NCBI GenBank assembly: GCA_018350325.1
Contig: JAEVLN010000039.1
Span: 186,001 to 250,000 of the forward strand
Length of the DNA: 64,000 nucleotides
Direction: 5' to 3'
Source: Globodera rostochiensis
Taxonomy: Eukaryota; Nematoda; Chromadorea; Rhabditida; Heteroderidae
Part shown: in pieces, positions 53,859-63,828 of the stretch
How positions within the stretch are numbered: the stretch's first letter is position 1
Layout: the number at the start of each line of letters is the position of its first letter
Program-made: the position numbers and the translations under genes
The notes under the pieces: model-generated
The model's input: only the letters and a program-made list of their open reading frames with translations
The model's database searches: none
What the model was told of the DNA's origin: nothing

Positions 53859-55804
53859 ATGAGCAACTCCTTTTTTGTAATTTTGCCCAGCAATACGCCT
53901 GGATTTGTTGGAAATAAAACGAATAAATTCAAAGTTCATCTGCCAAAGAAATTGGTGTTTGAGGGGCCCGGGTGGATGGTGGGAATGTCTGGCATAATTT
54001 ACCCCAACAGGTGGGCCAATTGGGTAAGGGCTTTTTGCCAATATTACGTTTAAGTTGGGCAACAGTGGGAACGCTTGAAAAACAATACGTGATTGTCCAC
54101 CTGCGAGATGGGCGCAAATATAGATTCAAAGTGCCAAGGGAGAGTTTTCTTTCGCCACAACAACTTGAACGGGGAATCCATCATGGCATGATTGCCGAGA
54201 TGGAACGCCTGATGACGCGGAAAAGGGCCGCCTTTCAAGAAGACGAGGAAGAGGAAGGAGAGCTTGTTGATGTACAAGTCGTTGAAGAAGAGGAAGGAGG
54301 GCTTACTGGCCTGCAAGTCGCTAAGGAAGAACGAAAAGAGAGTGTTGAAGCCCCTCTCCTGCCAATGAGTCAGACAAAATTTGCAAGTGAACAAGCAGCT
54401 GAGAGAACACGACAACCCCCTTTGGCAAACGTAAGACCCCCAGAACAGAGAGGGGCAGTTCGCGAGAGGGAGCTTGTCCCGCCGAATGAAACAGAGAGAC
54501 TTGCGCAGGAAAAAGAAAATGAGCGCAAGCGTAAAGCGCAGAAATGGATTGAAGATGGCCGCAAAGAAACTGAGAGACGACGGCAAGAGGCTTTGCGTAA
54601 GGCGCAGAGGGGCTGCAGCGGATGACAAATGCGACGAAAGAAGGGGCTGCAAGCAAAAAGAAAGAAGAAGAAAAGTTAGGCACCCCCAAACAAGCGCCCC
54701 AGCAGGCGGTGAACGAAATGCTAGAGAAACAGAAAGAAGAAGAGAGGTTACCCAAACAAAAGGAAAGCCCCGGCAAGAAAGAAGAAAACAGGTTAGCCAA
54801 ACAAAAAGAAGACCCCGGCAAGAAAGAAGAAGACAGGTTAGCCAAACAAAAGGAAGAAACCGAAAAGAAAGAGGAAGAAAGCTCTGCCAAACAACCTGAA
54901 GACGTAGGGAATCGCCCAAATAACGGCACTGAACGAGCAGTTAACCCAGCAGGCGAAGAAGAGAGAATCCGGCGAGATCAAGAAATAAAATTTAAACTGC
55001 GAGAGCTCGAACTTCTCAAGGAGCTGAAGCCGTATAGGGGAGGTTGGATGCGCCTTGTGCAGGGCAAAGACCCAACCCCAGATGTTCACTATCTGCACGA
55101 AAAAGATGAATACCATTTTTCCAACGCTGTTGATAAATATCGGATTCATCACCCCGAGCTGCCTTGGGAGCTGCCGGAGTTTAACCCATCTGCCCAGATT
55201 CAGCGGAATATCGCAGAGTTCAAAGGGTTGTTTGAACGCGAAGTGTACGACGAAAACTATGGGTCAAAAACGCGAGAGGAAAAAGAAGAGCTGATTGCGC
55301 TGGTCAAAGGATTCCGTTTCTATTATATGGAGGACATTGGGAGATTTATGCTGAAAATCTTTGACAACAAAATTTCGCACATCACGTTGACCGACCAGCT
55401 GGCCTACGTACTTGGCTATGAGCAGGAACAGCAGATCCTAAACGAGGATCTTGCCAAATATTCCGTTGATTTGGGCGGCGGCGTAAGCCACTTGTGTATC
55501 TACCTCAACAGTGGGATCATTGAAAGCATGATTTTCGGCAATACTTGTGCCAATCTTCTCCAAATGATTGCAGTTGAAGGCAAATCAGGGAGCGTGGTTG
55601 AGAAAGATTTCCAGTCGCCCTTATTTCACAAAATAATCGCGCGCGAAGTGGATGTCTTGGATGTTGAGATTCGAACCCTGACCGGCCGGTATGTGTACGC
55701 GCCCCTCTAAGGCTCTTTTCTTTATTTTTTTTTATAGGGAAGTTCCGTTTGATTTTGGGCAAGTAGTTTTGACGCTTCAGTTTAAAAAGGTTCTGACCTT
55801 TTGA
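53859..55804 (+). CDS. Minor capsid (penton-like) protein, possibly frameshifted
   Basis: Exon 53859-54010 (start MSNSFFVILPSNTPGF, end YPN) joins 54055 through a 44-base intron and runs to a stop at 54625. A second frame from 54622 (ATGA overlap) continues to 55688 and joins 55738-55804 through a 49-base intron. The front part (LPSN, LPKKLVFEGPGWMVGMSGI) and the end (GGGVSHLCIYLNSGIIE, then TLTGREVPF) are typical of Polinton penton-like proteins. The middle is long, charged and repetitive (KQKEE, KKEED). The frame change inside this low-complexity stretch may be a real one-base lesion, a missed intron or programmed slippage. Confidence 0.8.
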
Positions 55805-55807
55805 AAA

Positions 55808-56326
55808 ATGGTTCGTGTAATATTCGACGGCTCCAACTTGCGGCTGGACCAGTTTTATCAGCAAACAGGCAGCGGGCCTATAACCTATTTTGAGGGCTTG
55901 CCGACTTTTCAGCGGGGATACGGGTACTTTTTGGGGGTCCCCCGCCAAAAAGGGGCTGGTGTCGGGGCTGTTCTGCGAAATTTATGGCGCTACCTGCGCC
56001 CCATGATATCTGCAGCTAAACCTTATGCTGCAAATATTGCTGCTGAACTTGGCAAGGAGGGCCTCGAAACTGGTGCGCGAGTCCTCAACCAAGTCTCCAA
56101 AGGCGGCGACATAAAGGACGCTCTGTTGGCGGAGGGAAAAGAGGGGGCGAAAAAGCTGCTGGACAAGGCCTCTTCTTCGCTACAAAAGGGCATGGGTAAA
56201 CGAAAGAGGAGAGGAAAGAAGACAAAAGCGGAGATCATTTTGAAGCCTTTTGACGTTGTTGGACAAACTGTCCCCCAGAAAGCTCTTTTAAAAAAGAAAC
56301 GATTTGATTCCCTCGGTTATTATTAA
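55808..56326 (+). CDS. pVI-like virion protein
   Basis: 172 residues from MVRVIFDGSNL. GYGYFLGVPRQKGAGVGAVL and an amphipathic/basic segment (RYLRPMISAAKPYAANIAA ... ETGARVL) recall the adenovirus pVI-like protein found in Polintons, which helps membrane passage and assembly. A KRKRRGKKTK basic cluster follows, then a C-terminal hydrophobic/basic end (KKKRFDSLGYY). There is no intron. It starts four bases after the minor capsid stop. Confidence 0.75.
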   Translation: MVRVIFDGSNLRLDQFYQQTGSGPITYFEGLPTFQRGYGYFLGVPRQKGAGVGAVLRNLWRYLRPMISAAKPYAANIAAELGKEGLETGARVLNQVSKGGDIKDALLAEGKEGAKKLLDKASSSLQKGMGKRKRRGKKTKAEIILKPFDVVGQTVPQKALLKKKRFDSLGYY

Positions 56327-56337
56327 TTGTTCGCCAA

Positions 56338-57727
56338 ATGTTGTATAAAAAAGTGGATGTTGCGAGTGCGGAAGTGGCAAATGCTGGGCTGGACTTTTTT
56401 ACAACTCCCCCAACAAACTGCGCAGTGTCAAACTCAAGCTACAGGGAGTATTTGACTTTGAACCCGATAAGCTCTAGGCCTTTCCATTTTAAGGTAATCG
56501 ATTAAATTTTGTCTTTGCCTATTCCATCGCCAATCAAATTTAGATTCACCCAATAACCAGCTACATTGACCTCAGCAAGGTCTTTGTGGCCACCGAGTTT
56601 AAGATCAAAAAGATTGCCGAAGATGGGTTGCCTAGTAATCTTGGCTCGTCTGACTCAGTTGGGCTAATCCAAATGCCCGGGGCGACGTTCATCCGAAACT
56701 TGAAAGTGCATATCAACCAGCGAGAGGTGTACGACTCCAACCAGTTGTACAGCTACAAGGTGTACCTCGACACGGAACTCAGTTATCCGGTTGCTGCAAA
56801 GGACGCTTATTTTGGGGTGGCGGGCTATTTTCGCGATACTGACCTTTCTAAGGCCAATGATAAGCGAAGGAAGCCGCTGGCTGAAAGCAAAGCCTATCAA
56901 ACTATCAGCAAGCTGAGTGCCGACATATTCAACCAAGACTTGTACATGATTAGCAATGTCGAGATTGACATTGAGCTCGCGCTGCAGTCGGACGATTTTA
57001 TGTTGCACCAAGAAAAAGACAAAGATAAATTTGTTTTGGAAATTGTCGACTGCCGGCTGATTGTAAAAACTGTCGATCTGATGGATGGGCTAAGTTTGGA
57101 CATTGCAAGGAAGCTGGATGTTGAGCCGGCCAGATTTGGGATTCGCAAATCGTTTATGAAGTCCCTGTTCATTACCGGGGGCCGATACGACTTTTCTGCC
57201 AATTTGTTCACGGAGGAAGTGCCAAGAAGGGTCATCATCGGGCTCGTCGCCAACCAGAACTACATTGGCCATAAACAAAAGAACCCCTTTTTCTTTAATC
57301 ACCATAACGTAAGAAACTATTAAAAACTTGCTGAAACCTTTGCCCTTTTTAGGTTAGGGACATTGAACTGACGGCCTCTGGCAGAACATACCCCCAATAC
57401 CCCTACAATTTGGACTACAAAAATAACAATTATGCAAGGGCCTATCATGACGCGCAGGAACACCTCGGCCTTGCTTGTACAACCGAAAGCAATGGCCTCA
57501 GCTACAGCATGTTCAAGACGGCTTTTTGCCTTTATGTCTTCCAAATGACCAACTCGCAAGAAGACTCGCCTGGCTTTGAGCTGATCAAAGAGGGGTGTAC
57601 TGCGGTGAACATTCGATTTTCCGAACCTGTTCCCCCCGAGGGCGTCACTTTAATAGCCTACGGAGAGGCGGACGGGCTCATTCTAATTGATCGTAATAGA
57701 TCAATTACAAGTGACCTGTCCTTATGA
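56338..57727 (+). CDS. Major capsid protein (double jelly-roll)
   Basis: Three exons (56338-56493, 56544-57308, 57353-57727) encode 431 residues with no interruption. The second half has the Polinton/adintovirus hexon landmarks: RRVIIGLVANQNYIG, NPFFFNHHN, YPQYPYNLDY, ARAYHDAQEHLG, and near the end VTLIAYGEADGLILID. The introns are 50 and 44 bases. Two jelly-roll domains form pseudo-hexameric capsomers in this family. The intact frame supports recent or current capsid-forming ability. Its stop overlaps the next ATG (ATGA). Confidence 0.92.
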
Positions 57728-57963
57728 ACAACAACAACAATTACTCCTTGGAAAATATTATTCAAATGGCCTCTTCCCCGCGCGAGGGGGTTGTTCTTTG
57801 TTTTCCGGAGGTGATCGAGAAGTCGCCAATACACTTTGCCCTGTGCATTCTCTATTTGTTTGGGACTGCAGGGGCTGCAGCTGTTGGATTTTATTTGTTC
57901 CTGCGAGAGAGGAGAATTCGGCGCCAAAATGGACAACCGGCTCATCGACAAGATTCTGTTTGA
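57724..57963 (+). CDS. Small single-pass membrane protein
   Basis: 79 residues with one transmembrane segment (FALCILYLFGTAGAAAVGFY) followed by a basic stretch (RERRIRRQNG), fitting an N-out/C-in anchor. The start overlaps the capsid stop by ATGA, and the end overlaps the protease start by 35 bases. Small membrane proteins are frequent in Polinton late clusters. The specific role is unknown. Confidence 0.55.
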   Translation: MNNNNNYSLENIIQMASSPREGVVLCFPEVIEKSPIHFALCILYLFGTAGAAAVGFYLFLRERRIRRQNGQPAHRQDSV

Positions 57964-58416
57964 GAATGTAGCGACAAGGCGATTTTTTATTGGCACCTTC
58001 CCTTCGGATTGCTTGCCAGAGTGTACAAGATTCCCCTGCAGCCTGATTGTTAATTTGGTAATATTTTGCAAAATTGTTTTTTTAAATAATTTTATATTAA
58101 GGACAGAGCTGGCAGACCCGGCTCACACTGGTGCGCGATTTGGGGCAAGTCGCCAACTGAGGCTTATTTTTTTGATTCTTATGGCGAAATGCCCAACTCT
58201 TTGATTAAAAAATATTTGGCAGATAAATATAAGAAAATTTATTTTAATAAAAGAATATTTCAATCAATTTTTTCTAATGTTTGTGGTCATTATGTAATTA
58301 GTTTTATTTATTTTATGTCACTTGGCTTTGATTTTGAAGTTGTTATGCAAATGTTTAATCGTTCAAATAGGCCCGATGAATTTGTTTATGCTTTTGTGAC
58401 AAACAAATTACAATAA
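57929..58416 (+). CDS. Adenain-like cysteine protease
   Basis: Two exons (57929-58057, 58102-58416) encode 147 residues. The catalytic His is in GSHWCAIW, an acidic residue follows in FFDSYG, and the catalytic Cys is in SNVCGHYVISF with the usual oxyanion region before it. This is the C5/Ulp1-type maturation protease that trims capsid and core proteins in adenoviruses and Polintons. It is a little shorter than average for the family. The gene converges with the minus-strand terminal gene, 15 bases apart. Confidence 0.9.
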
Positions 58417-58431
58417 ATATTTTTGAAAAAA

Positions 58432-58950
58432 TTAATCTTCCACTGCGGAATACAACAGATAGAAAAAGTTAAACAGACACTCCCGCAGAAATCGGTTGAA
58501 GCCCTCAAGGGAGTCGTATTTTTCGTAAAATTCGTGCAGGACCCGCTTGCTCGATCCATCCTCCATTTCAAGATGACCTTTCAGCTAATGTTTAAATTTA
58601 ATTTTATTAAAGTTTTTTATTACAACCTCAATACACTCCTGCCACTCGAATATGTACAGCCGATTCGCAGAGCTCAAAGAACGGATCAGCAAACAGCAGC
58701 CCACGTGGTGGTCCCGTTTAGTGCTAAAATTCAAATATAAACGCCCAAAAAACTTGCCAGACCCGAGTTTCGGCAGCGGGTATATGCAGTCATAATCCCT
58801 CGCAACCCTTTCGAGAATCTGCAAGCAGTCGGCAAGGCGAAAAGGTTTGACGCCGTCGCTGTAGTTTGTTTCTGCTGGTCCTTCATTCCGCGCAGGGCTA
58901 AAGGGCCCATCCAAAATTGGTGGCAGGTCGTCGTCTTGCAAAGCTGCCAT
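58432..58950 (-). CDS. Terminal Maverick gene sharing its start with the polymerase
   Basis: Exons 58950-58627 and 58584-58432 (42-base intron) give about 158 residues. The first 18 residues (MAALQDDDLPPILDGPFS) match the start of the polymerase gene at the opposite end (MAFLADDDLPPLLEGPFS), because both starts lie at the inner edge of the terminal repeats. After that the two are unrelated. Visible segments are CLQILERVARDYDCIYPL and NRFLRECLFNFFYLLY. No family is recognised. Confidence 0.7.
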
Positions 58951-59893
58951 TATTTTTAAAATTTGGCTAAAATCGTAAAGTAAAAATGCCGAAGGGCTGC
59001 ATGAGTAAAAATTGGTACAATTCCTCCCAAGCTGTCCCTTTTTATTTGAATTTAAAAGCTAAAAATAGAAACCCATCAATCAAATCGAGAAATCCATTTC
59101 AAATGATTCAAAATAAAATTGGCGCGCAATTTTTTATATGTTTACTATACAAATCCCTTTCAAATATTTGACCAAAACAAATTAATCTTGTCACCAAAAC
59201 TTGCAAAAGTTTCAAGTTTTAAATTTTTGGTTTATATTTAGAATTTATTTTTACGCTTATAATTATTATTATTATTTAAATCTGGGGCTTTTTAAATTAT
59301 TATTCTTATTTTTTAAATATTTATTCAAAAGAAATAAATGAAAAAAATGCGTTAAAAGAATTTTTGGGAAATTTTTGGCTTATAGGCGAATTATATTCCC
59401 TTTCTCGCAATGAAGCTGTGGCCAAGTGGTTAGTGTGCGAGGTTCGACGACCAATCTGCGAAAGTTCAAATCCCTCGGGATGAAAATGATTTTATTTGAT
59501 TAAAAAATAATTTTAAGAATATTTGAAATCTCGCGCAGTCAAAAATTCAAAATTTAAATTTAAATAATTAAAAAAAGTCGCGCAGGGTGCGCGAGTGACT
59601 CGCGCAGTGAAAAAATAAATAAAAATATTAATAAATAAAATATAAATATTAAATAAAGTCGCGCAGGCGAAATTTGCATAATCTCGCGCAGGTGCGCGAG
59701 TGGGTCGCGCAGGACCAAAATTTGCATAAAGCCGCGCAGGACCCTGCCAATAGGTTTTGGCTTAGGGGCTGACTTGGCTGGGCCTCAGATGGCCCGCGCT
59801 CACCTGGCTGGCTGGCGCTCAATTGGCGCCCCACCCACCCATAGGTTTGGGCTGCTACCGTAATCCGGACAAATGGAAGGTGGTAACTACTTA
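58951..59893. repeat. Core Maverick right terminal inverted repeat (inner part)
   Basis: The reverse complement of 41589-42545, with only scattered differences and one 13-base indel. High identity between the two repeats implies recent transposition or ongoing homogenisation. The outermost 61 bases (59894-59954) match 32627-32688. Confidence 0.9.
59411..59485 (+). other. tRNA-like module in right terminal repeat
   Basis: Mirror copy of the module at 42007-42079: TGGCCAAGTGG (A box) and GTTCAAATCC (B box) with a weak T-stem. Confidence 0.45.
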
Positions 59894-59954
59894 TGGGTAC
59901 CCGCGCCCTTTTTGGCCGCGCCGTACCCGCGCGGTTTTGACGCTATATGCTGCT

Positions 59955-59960
59955 GCCGAA
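59955..59960. repeat. Target-site duplication (right)
   Basis: GCCGAA, identical to 32621-32626, followed directly by TCCGTACAATTTG, which is the continuation of family copy L. Confidence 0.92.
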
Positions 59961-60927
59961 TCCGTACAATTTGAGGAATTAGAGGAATTGCCACTCCAAA
60001 CATTTGACGAATTATTCGTAGAAGAATGGTGGGACAAAGATGAAGCCGACAAAGATTTGGAAAGGCCGCCAACAATCTTTGGACAAAATGTCCATAATCA
60101 AATCGACCGACAGAACACCCAAATTGGACAAATTGAACCCATTTCAACTGACCAACTTGGACAAATTGAACCCAATTCAACTGATCAACTTGGACAAATT
60201 GAACCCAATTCAACTGATCAGAATTCTCCACCTTTCACAGAGTCTGATCACTCTGAGAATGAGAAAAATGGGGAAGAACTTATTGCTGAAGATGAGCGAA
60301 AACGTAAAATTATCAACAAATTCCACGTAATGAAAGACGAATTTAAGAAAATAAGAAAATTTTCGGCAAAAGAAACAACAAAAATTGAGGATAAAATTGC
60401 AAAACATTTAAAAGTCAGTCGCAAAAAAATATATGAATGGAAAAAAGAATTAGGCGTAAGTGGAAAACCCAATGGAAAAGAAGAACGTAAACATTTTATA
60501 GAGAGATTTGATCAGATGAAAGCCGAGTTAAAGCGGGACGGATTCAAAAATTCATATAAAAATGAATTAGATAAAACTGTTGCAAAAAAGTTGGGCCTCA
60601 GTTTTAGAACAATTTACAAATGGAAACGAAAACTTGGCCAAACCGGTGATTATTTGGAGACCAAATTTATTTATTTATTCATATTAATTAAGAATTTTTA
60701 CAGCACCAAACCATAAATACCGCCACAGCGAACAAAAGGAATTAATGAAATGTTATTATGAAATTAAAGACAAAAATCCTAAAATGAATGTTGGGGACAT
60801 TGCCAAAATGTTGAAAATTGGAAGAGTCACTTTGTTTAGATGGAAAAAGCAATTTAAACAAAAGCAATTTTATCAAAATTCTGTCGATGGGCATTCTGGT
60901 GAAGCAAATGCCGGCTCAAATATTTAG
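59961..60927 (+). pseudogene. HTH-repeat family copy L, 3' part (split by Maverick)
   Basis: Continues the gene begun at 32561. Exon 1 remainder (59961-60645) has FDELFVEEWWDKDEADKDL, three GQIEP(N/I)STDQ repeats and HTH units 1 and 2 (HLKVSRKKIYEWK, KLGLSFRTIYKWK). The donor is GTGATT, weaker than the GTGAGT of other copies, and the acceptor is TTACAG. Exon 2 (60704-60927) has unit 3 (MLKIGRVTLFRWK) and ends GSNI. Apart from the insertion, all frames are open, so the gene was probably functional until the Maverick arrived. Confidence 0.85.
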
Positions 60928-61132
60928 GAAATTGGAGAATCGAACTTGGGAAGTATTTAAATGTGATTTGGCCCGTGTTGTTGGGCAGTTGTGTATTAAA
61001 TTTTTTATTTATAAATGTTTGTCATTTTTGAAAAAATGTTTCATTGAATGAGAAAACAAGCAAAGTACGAACAGGATCTCCGGTGCTGAGATATGGGACT
61101 TCAAACTTTTTAAACCACCGCAACATTCAATT
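60928..61132. other. 3' flank of copy L
   Basis: AT-rich, with out-of-frame continuation of the family tail (TCGAACTTGGGAAGTATTTAA) to about 60961. Nothing else is seen. Confidence 0.4.
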
Positions 61133-61898
61133 TACCGTATTTCCTCAAATAGAAGACCCCCCTCAATTAGAAGACCCCCCCCCCCCCCTAATAGAAGACC
61201 CCTTTGGAGAGGGGTTGAACAATAGAAGACCCCCCTCAATTAGAAGACCCCCCCTAATAGAAGACCCCCATAACTTTTTGGGTCATAAAATTCCCATGTT
61301 ATAAATAGACGCTTAAAAATGTTACTACCTATCTACATACGTACCTACCTACCTATTTGCATATTTATTATTTTTCATTTTATGTCGGGACAAATAGAGC
61401 GCAAATTGCATAAGTTATTATTTATTAATATTCAAATATGAATTCCGGAAACGATTCGACTCGAACATGCTAAACCATTCCTAAAAGTCTTAAATTTTTG
61501 TCGTTTTTTATTATGGGTAACGAGTCGGGGTAAAGAGAACGAGTCGGGGGTGGGGAACAAGTTGGGGGTGAACGAGTTGGCCGGGAACGAGTCGTCCTCC
61601 GTCCGTCTGTTGCTACTGCAACAATCCCACTTCCGGTGCCTTATCATGAACATTTTGCTTGTTAAAATTTTGCTGTTGTTGAGATTATATCGAGCAAATT
61701 TATAAAAAAATGCTAATCAACAAAGCTTTAGTTTTTTAAATAAAAGCCATTTTACATGTTCTCTGAATAATTTGTCAAAAAGGGTTGAACAATAGAAGAC
61801 CCCCCTCAATTAGAAGACCCCCCCCCCTAATAGAAGACCCCTTTGGAGAGGGGTTGAACAATAGAAGACCCGGGTCTTCTATTTGAGGAAATACGGTA
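61133..61898. mobile_element. TA-flanked inverted-repeat element
   Basis: The ends TACCGTATTTCCTCAAATAG and CTATTTGAGGAAATACGGTA are perfect inverted repeats of about 27 bases, with TA at both edges as in Tc1/mariner-type insertions. Just inside, AATAGAAGACCCCCC-type words are repeated at both ends in direct orientation (61140-61270, 61790-61870). There is no transposase frame. Confidence 0.75.
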
Positions 61899-61909
61899 AT
61901 TATAATGGT

Positions 61910-62205
61910 TTGTTCGATCAGCGGAATCTCAACGCATTTGTGCAGATGAGCCTCGCAGCGCTCAGCAGCCAATCGATTATAATGAATTTGGGCGTTGAAC
62001 TTCTGCGCATGCAGATTTTCGCAGTTCTGCAGGATGCGGAGCTGGTCCTACAGTTCGCGGATCAGGCGGTCCGTGTTGCGGTACTTCTTGCGAAGCAGAC
62101 CGATTGCCGTGTCGTACTGCGTTCCGTCGACTGGCAGTCCGACGATGACTTCCTTCGGTTCGCCGGCCAGCACTCCCTTTAAGTCAGGGCTCCCATTCGT
62201 CCTTG
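61910..62205 (-). pseudogene. BEL/Pao retrotransposon gag fragment
   Basis: On the minus strand LKGVLAGEPKEVIVGLPVDG and AIGLLRKKYRNTDRLIREL match the DUF1759-type Gag region of BEL/Pao elements (LxGxAxxxIxGLP...YxxAxxLLxxRYG). A TAG interrupts it at about 62048, where intact elements usually have a coding codon. The frame then continues (QLRILQNCENLHAQKF) to about 61910. No LTRs or pol region are seen, so it is an isolated remnant. Confidence 0.6.
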
Positions 62206-62359
62206 GATTCCAAGGACAGTCCTTGGAAATGAACCCTCGATCTTGGAAAACTGAAAATGTCCTTATTTCCAAGAATGCCCTTGGAAAATGAAGTTTGGCT
62301 GGAAGTTTAAAAGGTTAATTATTGTATTTTGTAAATGAAATAAAACAACTAAAATGGTG

Positions 62360-63125
62360 AATTTTTAGCCAATAATTCTGGTGCATTCTGTATTTCCAGA
62401 ACATCAAATTCTGGTTTATGCTGACTTTCCGGAAAACTCTAATTCTGGTCCATACTGTCCATACTGATTTTCCGTAAGCCAAATTCTGGTCCATACTGCA
62501 CCGGAAAACTCTAATTCTGGTCAATACTGATTTTCCGGAAAGCCAAATTTTGGTGATTTTCCGGAAAGCCAAATTCTGGTGATTTTCCGAAAAGCCAAAT
62601 TCTGGTCCAGACTGATTTTCCGGAAAAGTCTAATTCTGGTCCATACTGACTTTCCGGAAAGCCAAATTCTGGTCCATACTAATTTTCCGGAAAGCCAAAT
62701 TCTGGTGATTTTCCGGAAAGCCAAATTCTGGTCCAAACTGATTTTCCGGAAAAGTCTAATTCTGGTCCATACTGACTTTCCGGAAAGCCAAATTCTGGTC
62801 CATACTAATTTTCCGGAAAGCCAAATTCTGGTGATTTTCCGGAAAGCCAAATTCTTGTCCATACTGATTTTCCGGAAAACTCTAATTCTGGTCCATACTG
62901 ACTTTCCGGAAAACTCAATTCTGGTCCATACTGATTTTCCGGAAAACTCTAATTCTGGTCCATACTGATTTTCCGTAAGCCAAATTCTGGTCCATACTGA
63001 CTTTCCGGAAAACCTAATTCTGGCCATACAGAATTTCCGAAACACCAAATTCTGGTCCATACTGATTTTCCGGAACACGAAATGTTGGTGCATTCTGGAT
63101 TTCCAGAACATCAAATAACAAATTC
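62360..63125. repeat. Minisatellite (CCGGAAA...AATTCTGGTCCATACTG)
   Basis: Units of 30-40 bases built from TTTTCCGGAAAGCC and AAATTCTGGTCCATACTGA are repeated about 20 times, with higher-order duplicates (62590-62720 and 62705-62835). The 250-codon minus frame and the 129-codon plus frame across it are repeat artefacts. It is flanked by remnants of family upstream sequence (TTGTAAATGAAATAAAACAA at 62325). Confidence 0.9.
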
Positions 63126-63435
63126 TGGTCTTAGTGAGGTTCCGGTGGCCACCTAAGGCCCACGCGAGCATTTTTCCCAAATGCGCGCCAAAAAAGTTGC
63201 TTAACCAATGTGCGAGTGTCGGCGCGCCTCCGGCGCGCCAAAAGCTCAAATTAGTTTTCAACTCGAAAGACAAGTTTATTCTATTCTAAGATATAAATAG
63301 GAAACAAAAGTTTATAACAAAAAAATGTTATCAACAAAGAATGTGCTAAAAAGAGCCCCGACTCGTAAAATAAAATTGGAGGAAAAGCAACGGAAAACAT
63401 TGTCTTATCTGTTGCAAAATGTCGTTTTTCCTTCA
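63126..63435. other. Intergenic, no gene seen
   Basis: A GC-rich stretch (63140-63240, GGCGCGCC palindromes) is followed by AT-rich DNA. GGAGGAAAAGCAACGGAAAACA at about 63380 resembles the second class of family upstream block. Confidence 0.4.
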
Positions 63436-63828
63436 GGGCCAACTAATTTTATAAATTATTTTAAATACTTTTTAATTTGACTATTCATGATCGATCGCAT
63501 TTTTATAAATGATTATATTTAAGAAAAATATTTGCGAATTGTCAGGAGTATTGATTTGGTCACGGTTCAAAAGCTTTTGGAAAAATATTTATGAAATGTC
63601 ATTAATTCCTTGTGGGCTGTCATTTATTACCTCCAATAATTTTTTTATCAAAAATATTTATTATATTGTAAAAATTTGAATATTTATTATTTTCTAAAAT
63701 TTAAGAAATTTTTAGTTATATTTTTAAATTGGCAAACTTTCTCATACCGAATTTTCCGTTTAAATTAGAAAATTAATTGGAATTTTATATAAATGCCCCT
63801 AAATTCAGAGGTTATTTTACCCAAATAA
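63436..63828 (+). promoter_or_regulatory. Upstream region of copy M
   Basis: Near-identical to 32163-32560 upstream of copy L, with a few indels. It includes ATTCATGATCGATCGCATTT, AATATTTGCGAATTGTCAGG and CCCCTAAATTCAGAGGTTAT before the start codon. Confidence 0.6.

Larger units (their letters stand above)
32627..59954. mobile_element. Maverick/Polinton with nested palindromic element
   Basis: A 27.3-kb insertion with ends AGCAGCATATAGCGTCAAAA and its reverse complement, flanked by the 6-bp duplication GCCGAA. The 5'-AG ends, 6-bp duplication, inverted repeats of about 1 kb and gene set are diagnostic of Mavericks: protein-primed DNA polymerase B, DDE integrase, FtsK/HerA-type ATPase, adenain-like protease, and double-jelly-roll major and penton-like minor capsid proteins. 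All core genes except the minor capsid region have open frames once short introns are removed. The left terminal repeat is interrupted by the palindrome at about 32683-41588. Without it the element would be about 18.4 kb. Confidence 0.95.

Noticed and set aside
54321..54929. Long minus-strand frames of 200-289 codons opposite the minor capsid gene
   Set aside because: Antisense of the Glu/Lys-rich linker, giving Ser/Leu/Phe-rich artefacts.
59411..59485. A functional tRNA gene in the terminal repeat
   Set aside because: A and B boxes are good, but the T-stem and acceptor stem pair poorly. Annotated only as tRNA-like.
62521..63273. 250-codon minus-strand frame and 129-codon plus-strand frame
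   Set aside because: Both follow the period of the CCGGAAA/TTCTGG minisatellite and have no non-repetitive content.
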